Shown one piece after another: positions 34,721 through 45,702 of a stretch of DNA of 64,000 nt. The notes beneath the pieces are model-generated. The model was given only the letters and a program-made list of their open reading frames with translations, ran no database searches and was not told the origin of the DNA. A program made the translations under genes and the position numbers. Position 1 is the first letter of the stretch. Each line of letters opens with the position of its first letter. Source of the stretch: Rapana venosa (Eukaryota; Mollusca; Gastropoda; Neogastropoda; Muricidae); the NCBI GenBank assembly GCA_028751875.1, contig CM054144.1:16359001-16423000 (forward strand). The letters run 5' to 3'.

Positions 34721-35924
34721 GACTGTGCATGTGAAAGTCACAATTGGTACATTTTATATCAGTCGTAGATAATGATTTAAAGCATAAAATCTGTTCAAAT
34801 GTCCATTTAAAAAAAAAATCATGGTCTTTAGATGGCAGTGTAGTTTGTGATGCTGGCTGCCAGTGTGTGTATTGATGTAATCCTGATAAATGTTACATCA
34901 GCTGGGAGGTTTAAAAGATTTGTAAGTAAAATAAATGGATTAAATGTGTATGTGATGAATTGTAGAAAATGATGTGAACGTTGTAAAGTGTGATGTGAGT
35001 ACCAGATGCTTGTCTGTGTGTACATGGAATGTGTGTGTATTTGTTTTGTTTTGCTTTTACTGAGGAAGGAATGTAGATAACGATTTGTGTGTAAATTTAA
35101 TTTTTTGGAAAAATTTGTTTAAAAAATCCTTTTTATCTGAAGTGGGTGTATGTAATTTGTGAAAAAAAGCACCAAAGTTGTAGTACTTGTTTATAATTAT
35201 GATTTTATAATGTAGCCTTACAATTACCATCATTTGTATTTATTATGTTTAAAGTGGAAACAGCATTACCTAAGTAGCTAGTGCTTTGTATGTAATTTGT
35301 TCAGACATATGTATGTATTTTGTATTTTATCTATATGTATTTTGTTCAGACTGAATTTATGTTTATGATTTCATAGTGCAGAAATGATGTTTGTTGTGAT
35401 CTGTTGTTAACAATTCTGGCCCTGAAGTAACTGTTGATGTTGGCAGGAACAGAATGAATTGTGTTGTGGGCAAATCTATACTGTGGCATTATGACTGATA
35501 ATGCCATGGAAGATTTGACTGCAATGTAGAGGTCAAACCAGCATGGATTTTGGGTATGGTTTTGTGTATGGAATGTGCAATTAGCCAACTAGTAGGTACT
35601 GTGTGATTGATAGTTTGTAGTCGTCAGAGAGAGAGAGGAAGCAAATCTGTGCACTAGTGTTATCACAGATTCTGATGGATATGTAGCCATGACATACTTG
35701 AAGCAACACTCTTGGTTCTGTTGTAAAACCATCACATTTGCGTAACTGATATACATGCTTCTTCAGGACAGAATGCTCCTCTCATGATGCTGCTGCTTCA
35801 GTTTGTATTAGTTCTATTTTTAGTGGAATCCTGTTATTTTGGTACATCCCTTTGATAGCTGTTCTTTTTGCTTTTTGAATATTTATGTAGGTGACATAAC
35901 TCTTATATCAGATTCCAGAACTAG

Positions 35925-36235
35925 AAAAGAAAAGTGGGAAAAAAGAGGATGGAGGACCCACACAAAAAAATGGGGAAAAGAAAAGGTGGTTGGAGGCCCC
36001 ACACATAAAAAAAGAAAAGAGGAAAAAAAGGTGGTTGGAGGCCCCACACATAAAAAAAGAGAAAAAGAAAAGGTGGTTGGAGGCCCCACACATAAAAAAA
36101 GAGAAAAAGAAAAGGTGGTTGGAGGCCCCACACTTAAAAAGAAAAGGTGGTTGGCGGCCCCTCACATAAAAGAAAAAAAAAGGAGAAAAAGAAACGGTGG
36201 GATTTAAAGTAGGAGGTTGGGGGCACCACAAAAAA
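35925..36235 (+). repeat. Polypurine GGAGGCCCCAC array 2
   Basis: Five or more near-regular units of 36-45 nt (AAAAGGTGGTTGGAGGCCCC, then ACACATAAAAAAAGA) occur here. This is the most regular of seven such arrays. Confidence 0.85.
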
Positions 36236-36439
36236 GTCTCTGACTCAGTGTGCGTTTCTTTTGCCATAATACAGTTTTTATTGAGTTTGAACTTTAAATT
36301 TTAAATAATAAGTTTGCTTTTCTGGTTAATAATTAAATGATAAAATCTGGTCAATTATGCATTGATAAACAGGTATTAAGATGGCAGTATAGTTTGCCTT
36401 TTTGGTTAATGATCTGTGTATTGATCTTATTATTGACAG

Positions 36440-36726
36440 ACTTTTCATCTACTGGGAAATATAGATCTTTGTTTGCTGCAAGGACTTTTTTATCTCTGCA
36501 AGGACTTCTTCATTGCTACAAGGACTTTTTTTATCATGGAAAGGACTTATTCATTGCTACAAAGACTTATTCATCACTGCATGGACTTCTTTATTGTAAG
36601 GCTGTCTTCATTGCAAAGACTTTTTCATTGCTGTTAGAATCTTACTGCTGCAAGGGCCGCTACATCACTGCAAGGACTACTCCATTGCCAGGATTCAAAG
36701 GTCAACGTTCATTGGTTCTCTTCAAG
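36440..36726 (+). repeat. Exon-like minisatellite cassette 4
   Basis: The left border is GATCTTATTATTGACAG and the right border is CTCTTCAAG|GTATGGTTCTGTCA. The body is 287 nt, not a multiple of three, with units like CATTGCTACAAGGACTT. Confidence 0.75.
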
Positions 36727-36904
36727 GTATGGTTCTGTCACCTAGGCTTTTCACTCTTTGTATACATGGTTTTAACTGTATTGGCTTTAAATACTACCCT
36801 GTTAAGTGCCCTGATGACACTGCTGTTTTAAGATTTATGAAATTGAATTTGTTTATATTGTGAACATGTAGAGAAATTCTCTATGAATATTTTTTTTTTC
36901 TATT

Positions 36905-37235
36905 TATTTACTAGAGCTCTGAGGTTTACCAGTGGTGAGATTTTTGCATATGCATCTGTTTTTCCTACCATTAAGGTAGTCACATTCTGATTTGGGGGAC
37001 ACTGTTGGGAATTGAACATACCAGTTTTGCCAGGACAGTCAGGAGGAACCTCCCTGCTCTTCTCAATTTTCAACTGTTGTACAGGCCTGATTGGTTTTGC
37101 TTTTCCTCAGAAAGATTTTAACATTCATTTCAGTTTCCCAGTCAAACTGGGAAGAAAGGGGAAGGCTGGGCATTGAGCCCAGAACATCACAGTTTACTTG
37201 TTAGACAGGTGAACATATAAACTATCCTGCTCTCT
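36905..37235 (-). mobile_element. SINE2 copy
   Basis: On the minus strand, a head near 37,230 with a diverged B-box precedes CCCAGCCTTCCCCTTTCTTC. The body continues to AGAGCTCTGAGGTTTACCAG near 36,914. Confidence 0.6.
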
Positions 37236-37445
37236 TTCTTCATAAATGTTCTGACTAAAATTGTGCAAATATGTAGCATGAAAGTAGGCTGCATGAAGTC
37301 ATGATGCATTAATATATTGCACTATGTTATGATGTTTGATTCTTCCTTTAAAAAAAAAAATTTCTTTACATAGATTTGTTTTGCTCATTAGTTACTCCAT
37401 TTTCTCTTTTGAAATAATAGTTTATTTCTTTTGTGTCTTTGACAG

Positions 37446-37956
37446 AAATAATCATCACAAAGAGCTTCACCATTACCGAAGTGTGATCATCTCCAGGATT
37501 TCAGTTTTTGCATCATCGCCAGGACTTCAGTCATCATCACCAGGACTTCAGTCTTCATCATTGGCCAGGACTTCAGTTTTTGCATCATTGCCAGGGCTTC
37601 AGCATTGCCAGGACTTCAGTCTTCAACATTGTCAGAATTTCAGTTTTTGCATCAATGCCAGGACTTCAGTCTTCAGCATTGCCAGGGCATCAAGTCTTCA
37701 TCATCGCCAGGGCTTCAGCATCAGTACTTCAGTCTTCATCATCCATACTTCAGTCTTCATCACCCGTACTTCAGTCTTCATCATCCATACTTCAGTCTTC
37801 ATCATTGCCAGAGCTTTAATTTTTTGCATCATCGCCAGGACTTCAGAATTCATCATTGCCAGGACTTCAGAATTCATTGCAGTGACTTTTTCATCACTGC
37901 AAGGATGCCTTCATTGCCAGGACTTCATAAATCATCTTTTACTGGTTCCCCTGAAG
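37446..37956 (+). repeat. Exon-like minisatellite cassette 5
   Basis: The left border is TCTTTTGTGTCTTTGACAG and the right border is CCCCTGAAG|GTATGATTCTGTCA. The body is 511 nt with units such as CATCATCGCCAGGACTTCAG and CATCATCCATACTTCAGTCT. All three plus-strand frames are open over about 37,605-37,819. Confidence 0.8.
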
Positions 37957-38105
37957 GTATGATTCTGTCATCTTCATTTTTTATTCAATTTTAATTGATG
38001 TAATTTTTTTATATTTTAAATTGCATTGCTTATAAACTGCGCCAATTCTCTTTTTTGAGATCATGTATTCATATTATTTGGGGGGTGGGGGGTTGTTTTT
38101 GGACA

Positions 38106-38229
38106 AAATCTCATCTTTGAAAGAACTTTCATCTCTCAGACTTGATTCATTGTCATTACATGAACTTTATCACCCTCAGGACTTCAACACCCGGACTTCA
38201 GAAGTCAACTTTAACGTGTTCCCTGCAAG
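38106..38229 (+). repeat. Exon-like minisatellite cassette 6 (decayed borders)
   Basis: The left border reads GTTTTTGGACAA where other cassettes have GACAG. The right border reads CTGCAAG|GCATGG, with GC in place of GT. It is short (about 124 nt). Confidence 0.65.
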
Positions 38230-38594
38230 GCATGGTTCTCTGTCACCCGTCATTTTAATTTTTTATACAGTTACTTTATTGGATTTAATTGCACTGTGTG
38301 ATAAAGTTCTCTGATGTTACTGTTCTTGGAGAGTATTTTAGATTTACATTTTGTATATTCTAAAGTTTAGGGAGGGGGTTGTAAATAAACATGTAGAGAT
38401 TGAAATTGTAAAAATATGTAGCAAGGTTGTGGACAGAATTAAGGTCATGATACGTTAGTGTAGCACTGTACTGCGATCTGTGAGGATTTCTTTCTTGCTA
38501 TTTAAAAAAATTTATTTTTAAATGGCTTGCTCAGCACTCACAGATTTGTCTTTTTTGAGATAATAATGCATTCCCATGTTTGTATGATTGGCAG

Positions 38595-39440
38595 GATCTT
38601 CACCAGAATTTCTTGATCACAAGGATTTCTTCACTGCCACAGGACTGTATCTTCAGCAGTATATAACTTCACAAGACTTCAATGTCATAAGGACTTCATC
38701 ATTGTCACAAGGACTTTGTCTTCACCAGTATAACTCCACAAGACTTCTTCACCATCACAAGGACTTTGTCTTCACCAGTATAACTCCACAAAACTTCAAT
38801 GTCACAAGGACTTTTGTCTTCACCAGTATAACTTCACAAGACTTCTTCAATGTCACAAGGACTTTGTCTTCACCAGTATAACTTCACAAGACTTCTTCAA
38901 TGTCATAAGGACTTCATCATTGCCACAAGGGCTTTGTCTTCACCAGTATAACTTCACAACACTTCTTCACCATCACAAGGACTTTGTCTTCACCAGTATA
39001 ACTCCACAAGACTTCTTCAATGTCACAAGGACTTCATCATTGTCACAAGGACTTTGTCTTCACCAGTATAACTCCACAAGACTTCTTCACCATCACAAGG
39101 AGTTTGTCTTCACCAGTATAACTTCACAAGACTTCTTCAATGTCATAAGGACTTCATCATTGCCACAAGGACTTTGTCTTCACCAGTATAACTCCACAAG
39201 ACTTCATCATTGCCACAAGGACTTTGTCTTCACCAGTATAACTCCACAAGACTTCACCATCACAAGGACTTTGTCTTCACCGGTATAACTCCACAAGACT
39301 TCTTCAATGTCAAAAGGACTTTGTCTTCACCAGTATCACTCCACAAAACTTCATCAATGTCACAAGGACTTCCTCATCCTAACGACACCTTCATTGTCAG
39401 TACTTCAAACAAAAGCCAACTTTGATTGCTTCCCTTCAAG
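38595..39440 (+). repeat. Exon-like minisatellite cassette 7
   Basis: The left border is TTTGTATGATTGGCAG and the right border is CCCTTCAAG|GTATGGTTCTGACA. The 846-nt body is made largely of a unit of about 50 nt: CACAAGGACTTTGTCTTCAC, CAGTATAACTCCACAAGACT, then TCTTCACCAT. The TATAAC brings TAA into some frames, so ORFs break inside the array. Confidence 0.85.
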
Positions 39441-39779
39441 GTATGGTTCTGACACCTTTCCTGCTCATTCTTTTTACCAAAAAAACCTTTAATTGTACTG
39501 ATACCAACTTTTGATTTAAGTACCTTGATGACATTGGTCTTTAAGAGTTTTTGAATTGATGCTCTGAATACCTAAACAAGTTGAGGCTTCTATAAGTAGA
39601 ACTATACGGGAGAAATTTGTAAAAAAGTTGGGATGAATTTATATTATACTCTACAAGATTCTGTGATGATTTGTTTCTTCTTGATGTCATTTCTTTTTTA
39701 AATTGCTTTGCTCGTAAGTTGCTGTAATTTTCTCTTTTTAGATAATGATGTATTCTTATTTGCATTTTTTTGTGGACAG

Positions 39780-40383
39780 AATCTTATCGTCACAAGAACT
39801 TTCATCATTGCTTGGACTTGAGTCTTGCGGGTCACCCAAACTTCATCATCACCAGGACTTCATCATCACCAGGACAACTTATCACCAGGACAACTTCATC
39901 TTCAGAACTGCAGTCTTCTTCATCACCAGGACTTCAACACCAGGTTTTCAGTCTTTATCATCACCCAAACTTCATTATCACCAGGACAACTTCATCATCA
40001 CCAAGACAACTTCATCTTCAGAACTGCAGTCTTCTTCATCACCAGGACTTCAACAACACCAGGTTTTCAGTCTTTATCATCACCCAAACTTCATTATCAC
40101 CAGGACAACTTCATCTTCAGAACCGCAGTCTTCTTCATCATCAGGACTTCAACAACACATGATTTTTAGACTTTATGGTCACCCAAACTTCATCATCACC
40201 AGGACAACTTCATCTCCAGAACTGCAGTCTTCATCACCAGGACTTCAACAACGCCAGATTTTCAGTCTTTATCATTGCCCAAACTTCATCATCATCAGGA
40301 CAACTTCATCTTCAGAACTGCAATCTTCTTCATCACCAGGACTTCAACAACACCGGAACAGCTACATCTCCAGAACTGTCAAG
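39780..40383 (+). repeat. Exon-like minisatellite cassette 8
   Basis: The left border is TTTTTTTGTGGACAG and the right border is AACTGTCAAG|GTATGGC. The 604-nt body has a higher-order unit of about 100 nt (CACCAGGACAACTTCATCTT, CAGAACTGCAGTCTTC, then a TCAACACCAGGTTTTCAG part). All three plus-strand frames are open over about 39,825-40,162. Confidence 0.85.
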
Positions 40384-40899
40384 GTATGGCTTTTGCCTAT
40401 GTCTCACTTCTGTATACAATTATTTAAATTTTACTTGATCTTCTTCTTCGTTGAATGCTCAGACAGCAACTATTGTTGCCTGTTGCTAGAGCAAAAATGC
40501 GTGACACTGCCGTTAAGCACCCGACAAGTCGGGCCCAGCGCATCGGACTTCGGCCTAAAAGGGAATTATCTTTTATGTGTTTCTGGAAAAAGGCAGGAGA
40601 ATGAACAAAAAAGGCAGAAAGTAGACAAGAAGGAGGTAACAGGAAGTAAGGGAACAAGGCAGAAACAAAAAGAGTGATAGAAAAGAGGAAATTTATAGCA
40701 CAGATTGGAATTTCCAGAAGGTGGGGATGCTATTTATACTGACAAACCCCCGGCATCTCCACAGGGGTGTACTTGATCTGATACCACCTGTTGGTTAAGT
40801 ATCCTGATGACAATGGACACTGTATGTTATCAACAAGTTCAGTTTTCTATAAATCGAAATGTACTGAATAAAATTGTAAACATGTAGCAAGAAAGTCTA

Positions 40900-41735
40900 C
40901 TTAGGCCATGGCCCAGTGGTAGTGCCTTGGATTAGAGACTGGGAAGTCGCATGTTTGAATCCATAAGTCATGGATTTTTTTTTTACTCTAGCTCTCTCCT
41001 ACCTAGGTAAGTATGCTGTGGGCTCATTGAGAAGTTAGACCACATAGTTGAGCTTCATCCACTTTAGGGATGCAATTTTATGGGTTTTGCTCAGTTTCTT
41101 ACCATCACTGCAGGTGTCTGTATCGCTTGTGCCCAGTTGACACCAGGATAAATTATGATAGAAAGTGTAGAGTACAACCCTGTCAAGTAGTCTCAAAGCA
41201 CATGCACTTCTGTAGCAGCATCATTACATCATCATCATCGATTATCATATAATAATAATATATTATGAAAAAACCTGCTTCTAATCCAGTGGCCCTGGTT
41301 GCTCTGGTCTCATGGTGATCTCAGTTTCTGTTTCCCCAGACTGTGCCTGTATTGAGTTTGTGCCAACCTTTGGGTTGGAGGTTCATGGGAAAGGGTCATG
41401 GAAGGGATGTTAAGGTGGTTGCCACCTCTGGTGGGCAACTCACTCAGTCTGTCTCCATGACTCAGTTAATACTGTCGTTAGTAGGGGGATTGGTAGGTGG
41501 TTTCCTGATATTAGCTCAGAACAGGCACCACTGAACACCACCAAAGTGACATAGCAGCAGTGTGGGGCCCCTCTGGCTGGTGGCCCCACTGTGGTCTGAC
41601 ATTGATGGACTTCCAACACTGAGGATGCAACGTAATATATTTTACTGGGGTGGAGTGATTGAAATGAGTAGCATGGGAACAAAGGGACAGGAACATCACA
41701 GAAGATGAGGCAGCCAAAAAAAAAGAAAGAAAAGA
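40900..41735 (+). mobile_element. Long tRNA-headed element (SINE3), copy a
   Basis: It opens with a tRNA-like head: A-box TGGCCCAGTGG at about 40,909 and a B-box-like GTTTGAATCC near 40,953. It then runs about 800 bp through TTGAGCTTCATCCACTTTAG, TGGTTGCTCTGGTCTCATGG, GGGGCCCCTCTGGCTGGTGG and GGACAGGAACATCACAGAAG. Full-length relatives lie at 52,350-53,165 (+) and 54,835-55,670 (-). It has no ORF. Confidence 0.75.
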
Positions 41736-41907
41736 AAGTTGGCTGCATAAATTCAGGATGCATCAGTGTTAATGTACAATGTTTTGTGATGATTTTGTTT
41801 CTTCTCTCTTGATGTTTGTTTCTTTCTTGTTTCCTTGATGATAGGCTACTTTCTGGAGATATAAGGTTTTACTACTTGTTTTTTTGTGTGTGTTTTTTTT
41901 TTTACAG

Positions 41908-42158
41908 AATCTCATCGTTGCAAGAACTTTCAACATCACCTGAACTACATCATCCTCAGGACTTCAACACCAGGACTTCCATCACCCAAACTTTATCATC
42001 GCCTAAACTACATCACCTTCAGAACTGTTATCAACTGGATTTCATCACCACCATGAGCTTATCAACACCAGAACTTCATCATTGCCTGAACTACATCACC
42101 CTCTGGACTTCATCAACACCAGGACTTTAGAAGTCAAGTTCTACTTTTTTCCTGCAAG
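41908..42158 (+). repeat. Exon-like minisatellite cassette 9
   Basis: The left border is a T-rich stretch ending TTTTTTACAG and the right border is TCCTGCAAG|GTATGTTCTGTCA. The body is 251 nt, starting AATCTCATCGTTGCAAGAAC. It is paralogous to cassette 13. Confidence 0.75.
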
Positions 42159-42229
42159 GTATGTTCTGTCACACATTGTATTCACTTTTTATGCAAACAG
42201 TTTAAACTGTACTGGGTCTCTGTCTCTGT

Positions 42230-42232
<3 letters not shown>

Positions 42233-42320
<88 letters not shown>
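42233..42320. repeat. (CT)n microsatellite
   Basis: A long CT run follows cassette 9. The paralogous position after cassette 13 also carries a CT run (53,603-53,738). Confidence 0.92.
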
Positions 42321-42645
42321 AGGGACAGGATAACCTAGTGGTTAGAAGATTGCGCTTGCAATATGACCCGGGTTCGAATCCTGTTCAAGGGGATTTTTCT
42401 CCTGGAGTTAACATCAGTGCAGACTCCACTCTCCCCCAAAGTTCTTCGAATGAGACTATAAACTGAGGCTCCATGTGCGAACAAACACAGAACATCTTGC
42501 GCACACATTAAATCCTTTTCTGCTTTTCAACAGACTAGGCCATTGTGTGCCAGCGGGAACAAATGACAAATTTATAAAACATGGGGACTGAACGTTTTAA
42601 AAAAAATACATGAGTGCTTATTCCATCATCTTCAATATAAAAGAA
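42321..42645 (+). mobile_element. SINE1, full-length plus-strand copy
   Basis: The tRNA-like head GGGACAGGATAACCTAGTGG has an A-box at 42,331-42,341 and a perfect B-box GGTTCGAATCC at 42,371-42,381. The body ends CATGAGTGCTTATTCCATCA and an A-rich tail. It has no counterpart after cassette 13, so it inserted after the block duplication or was lost from one block. Confidence 0.9.
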
Positions 42646-42722
42646 TCTCTCTCTCTCTGTCTCTGTCTCTCTCTCCCCTCCCTCTCCCTCTCTCTCTTTA
42701 TCTCTTTGCATTCCCTTACTAG

Positions 42723-43093
42723 GTGGGATGCATAGTGCAAGGACTTCTTCATCGCTGCAAGGACTTCCGACTTCTTCATCACTGCAAGGACTTCTTCATC
42801 ACTGCAAGGACTTCTTCATCACTGCCAGGACTTCATCGCTGCAAGGACTTCTTCATCGCTGCAAGGACTTCTTTATCGCTGCAAGGACTTCTTCATCACT
42901 GCAAGGACTTCTTCATCACTGCCAGGACTTCTTCATTGCTGCAAGGACTTCTTCATCGCTGCAAGGACTTCTTCATCGCTGCAAGGACTTCTTCATCGCT
43001 GCAAGGACTTCTTCATCATTGCAAGGACTTCTTCATCACTGCAAGGTCACCATCGCTACCAGAACTTCAAAAAAGTCATTGGTTCCTGGCAAG
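42723..43093 (+). repeat. Exon-like minisatellite cassette 10 (highly regular 20-nt unit)
   Basis: The body is an almost perfect 20-nt array, GCAAGGACTTCTTCATCACT, with CACT/CGCT and CAAGG/CCAGG variants, in about 15 units. Because 20 is not a multiple of three, each plus-strand frame reads the same 20-residue peptide cycle (KDFFITARTSSSLQGLLHHC). The left AG border is ambiguous (42,722 or 42,735). The right border is CCTGGCAAG|GTACAGTTCTGTAA. Confidence 0.9.
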
Positions 43094-43190
43094 GTACAGT
43101 TCTGTAACCCGCTTTAAGGTTGCTTCATTTGGACTTTGGTGATGGTGTCTAAACACAACACCTGTGTGCATGCATTTTTAAAATGCTGTC

Positions 43191-43201
43191 ATCCATTCCT
43201 A
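43191..43201. repeat. Target-site duplication, left copy
   Basis: ATCCATTCCTA flanks the 3' end of the RTE insertion and is repeated exactly at 45,491-45,501. Confidence 0.85.
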
Positions 43202-43206
43202 TCTAT

Positions 43207-43943
43207 CTATCTATCTGTCCCGTAGTCTGACGACCGTGGGGGCACCCTCAAAGACTCAGCAACCAGTTCCCTCCATTCTTCTCTCTGTTCTGCCTTTCTC
43301 AGGGTTTTGTTGAGTTCTAGGCCTGTCCATTCACTGATGTTATCCTCCCAGCTCTTCCTTGGTCTGCCTCTTCTTCTTCCTCCTTGGACAGTGCCTTGCA
43401 AAACTGTCTTTGTAATTCCTTGGGATCTTGTGACATGCCCATACCACTTAAGTTTACGCTTTTTCACGATCGTTAGAAGGTTCTCATAGGGTCCAATGGT
43501 TTGCTGGATTCTGTTATGCACGCTTTCGTTGCTTATGTGGTCTTTGTAGGAGATGCCAAGGAGTCTCCGAAAGCATCTCATCTCCACTGCCTGTACTCTC
43601 CTCTCCAAATCTGCAGTCAGGGTCCATGATTCACAGGCATACAGAAATATGGATATGACAAGGGAGCGCATTAGTCTGATCTTGGAGATAAGTGAGATAT
43701 TCTTATCTCTCCAGATGGTGTTTAGTTTTGACAAAGCTGTTATTGTCTGTGCAGTCCTGCATACTACTTCTGGCTTGGATCCCTGGTCGGATACAATGGC
43801 TCCCAGGTACTTGAAGCTTTGAACTGTTTCCAGCTTCTGGTCATTAACCCTGATATCAGTGCTAATGCCGTTGGTGTTATTAGTCATCAGTTTGGTCTTC
43901 TCTGCACTGATTTCCATGCCGTATGTTTTGGAGGCCTTATCCA
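43207..43943 (-). pseudogene. RTE reverse transcriptase C-terminal part (3' segment)
   Basis: This encodes DKASKTYGMEISAEKTKLMT through FLYACESWTLTADLERR to GRRRGRPRKSWED and SSDYGTDR, in one open frame without the base deletion found in copy 1 near 20,465. The catalytic core is not in this segment. Residues upstream of DKASKTYG in the minus-strand open frame are translated from the inverted part and are meaningless. Confidence 0.88.
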
Positions 43944-45490
43944 CAACCAAATAGATTACATCATGGTGAAAAGACGGTTTCAGTCTAGCGTTAACATCGC
44001 ACAGACACGAAGTTTTCCAGGAGCAGACATAGGGAGTGATCATGATCTTGTGATGATGACTTTCCGACTACGTCTAAAGAAAATCCACAAGCGGAACAAC
44101 ATCAGGATCAAATTTGACCTCGAGAAGCTGAAGGACCCAGAGGTATTAGAAATTTTTCAAGCAAGGATAGGTGGAAAGTTTGCAGCACTCACTGTGATAG
44201 ACTCAGACATAGATACACTGACGAATAGTTTCAATACAGCAGTGACTGAAACAGCAAACGAGCTTCTTGGCAAACGCCGACCAGTCAAAAAACCATGGGT
44301 CACACCTAACATCCTACAACTATGCGACAAGCGTAGAGAGTTGAAGAAAAAGAAAAATGAAACAAAAGAAAGAGCAGAACAATATAGGGCAGTCAACAAA
44401 AGAATCAGGAAGTCCATGGCGGAGGCAAAAGAGAAATGGATCGGTGAACAGTGCCAAGACATTGAAGAGAACATCAAGAAAAGCAATAGCAAGAAAGCAT
44501 ATCAGCTGGTGAAAGACCTGACTAGCACGAAACAGAGAAAAGGTTTAACAATCCAAGACAAAAATGGGAAGTGTCTCACTGACGACCAGGATATTCTGAA
44601 CAGATGGACAGAATACTGCTCCGACCTGTATAACTATAGAACCGCAGGAGATCCAGAAGTCCTTAATGTACCCGAAAGCAAAGACACAGACAGTCACCCT
44701 ATCCTCCGAGAAGAAGTGGAAACAGCAGTCAGATCGCTGAAAAAGGGGAAGTCAGCAGGGGCTGACAACATTCCAGCTGAGTTGGTCCAAGCTGGAGGGG
44801 AAGCCATGATCAGCGCCCTACTAAGAATCTGCAACAAGATCTGGCAGACAGGAAAATGGCCAACACCATGGACGCAGTCGCTCATCATCACCCTCCCCAA
44901 GAAAGGAAATCTACAACAATGCCATAATTACCGCACAATCAGCCTCATATGTCACCCAAGCAAGGTCATGCTGCAGATAATATTGAATAGACTGAAGCCA
45001 CAAGCAGAGACCATCATTGCTGAGGAACAAGCAGGTTTCCGAGCAGGGCGCAGCACAACAGAACAGATATTCAACCTCAGAATACTATGTGAGCGGTACC
45101 TTCAACATCAACAAGACCTATACCACGTATTTATCGATTTTAAGAAGGCATTTGACAGGGTGTGGCATGCAGCTTTGTGGGCAACCATGAACTTGTACAG
45201 CATCAATGCAAACCTGATCAGAGTCATCAAACAGCTGTACAGCGAGGCCACCAGTGCAGTGTACTACAACAACAACATTGGAGAATGGTTTCGAACAACA
45301 GTTGGAGTAAGGCAGGGCTGTCTACTCTCACCCACCCTTTTCAACATCTTCCTTGAGAGAATCATGGCTGATGCACTGGAACATCATGAAGGATCAGTCA
45401 GCATTGGTGGCAGAACGATCACAAACCTCCGCTTCGCAGATGACATTGATGGAATAGCAGGATCAGAAAAAGAGCTTGCCAGCCTAACAG
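43944..45490 (+). pseudogene. RTE endonuclease C-terminus and reverse transcriptase core (inverted segment)
   Basis: The open frame starts inside the endonuclease (HNQIDYIMVKRRFQSS, GSDHDLVMMTF) and runs through the linker to the RT core (IDFKKAFDRVWH, GVRQGCLLSPTLFN, FADDIDGIAGSEKELASLT), where it is cut. It retains the four-G run that is three G in copy 1. By eye only a few substitutions separate it from copy 1 (for example S/R in EATSA and A/T in EAKEK). A longer open frame extending on both sides is a chimera of element and flank. Confidence 0.88.
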
Positions 45491-45627
45491 ATCCATTCCT
45501 ACCAGCACAAAATGGACTACTCATCTGCAAGGCAAGATGTTCAGCATGTGTTCGCACAAGGGGCCTTGGTTTATAGTCTCATCCGACAGACTTTTGGGGG
45601 GAGAGGAGCCCATACTGATGTCAACTC

Positions 45628-45702
45628 TGCATACACAGGGACTGGATGAAAAAAAGCACATGAGTGCTTATTCCATTATCCTCAAAATAAAAATAAAATA
45701 AA
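45628..45702 (+). mobile_element. Short 5'-truncated SINE1/LINE tail nested in SINE1
   Basis: CAGGGACTGGATGAAAAAAA, GTGCTTATTCCATTATCCTC and an (AAATA)n tail interrupt the host SINE between GTCAACTC and AACTCCAGGG. The paralogue at about 56,884 lacks it. Confidence 0.65.

Larger units (their letters stand above)
28900..36440 (+). repeat. Segmental block A (oldest)
   Basis: Cassettes 1-3, spacer, SINE1, and polypurine arrays 1 and 2, ending with GCCATAATACAGTTTTTATT near 36,262. The same order recurs in blocks B and C. Divergence from them is visibly greater than between B and C. Confidence 0.6.
43202..45490. mobile_element. RTE-like retrotransposon copy 2, 5'-truncated with 5' inversion
   Basis: The 3' part lies on the minus strand (43,202 to about 43,943), ending in the GATA tail. 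The upstream part is inverted and lies on the plus strand (about 43,944-45,490). The two parts meet in element space with only about seven bases missing (between the codons for ELASLT and DKASKTYG). This is the pattern expected from twin priming during target-primed reverse transcription. Confidence 0.92.

Noticed and set aside
34437..34741. Phe-rich minus-strand ORFs resembling membrane proteins
   Set aside because: They are translations of the polypurine arrays and recur with every array, including at 35.9 and 50.1 kb.
42321..42392. Genuine tRNA gene
   Set aside because: A- and B-boxes are present but the sequence does not fold into a clear cloverleaf by eye, and it continues into a SINE body repeated elsewhere. 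The same applies to the heads at 25,690, 40,903 and 56,577.
42723..43093. CRISPR-like array
   Set aside because: The units are contiguous with no unique spacers, and the DNA is plainly metazoan.
43819..45576. Long plus-strand open frame of 585 codons
   Set aside because: It is a chimera: antisense RTE 3' part, the inversion junction, inverted RTE core, then flanking SINE. Only the stretch 43,944-45,490 has meaning, and as a fragment of the retrotransposon.
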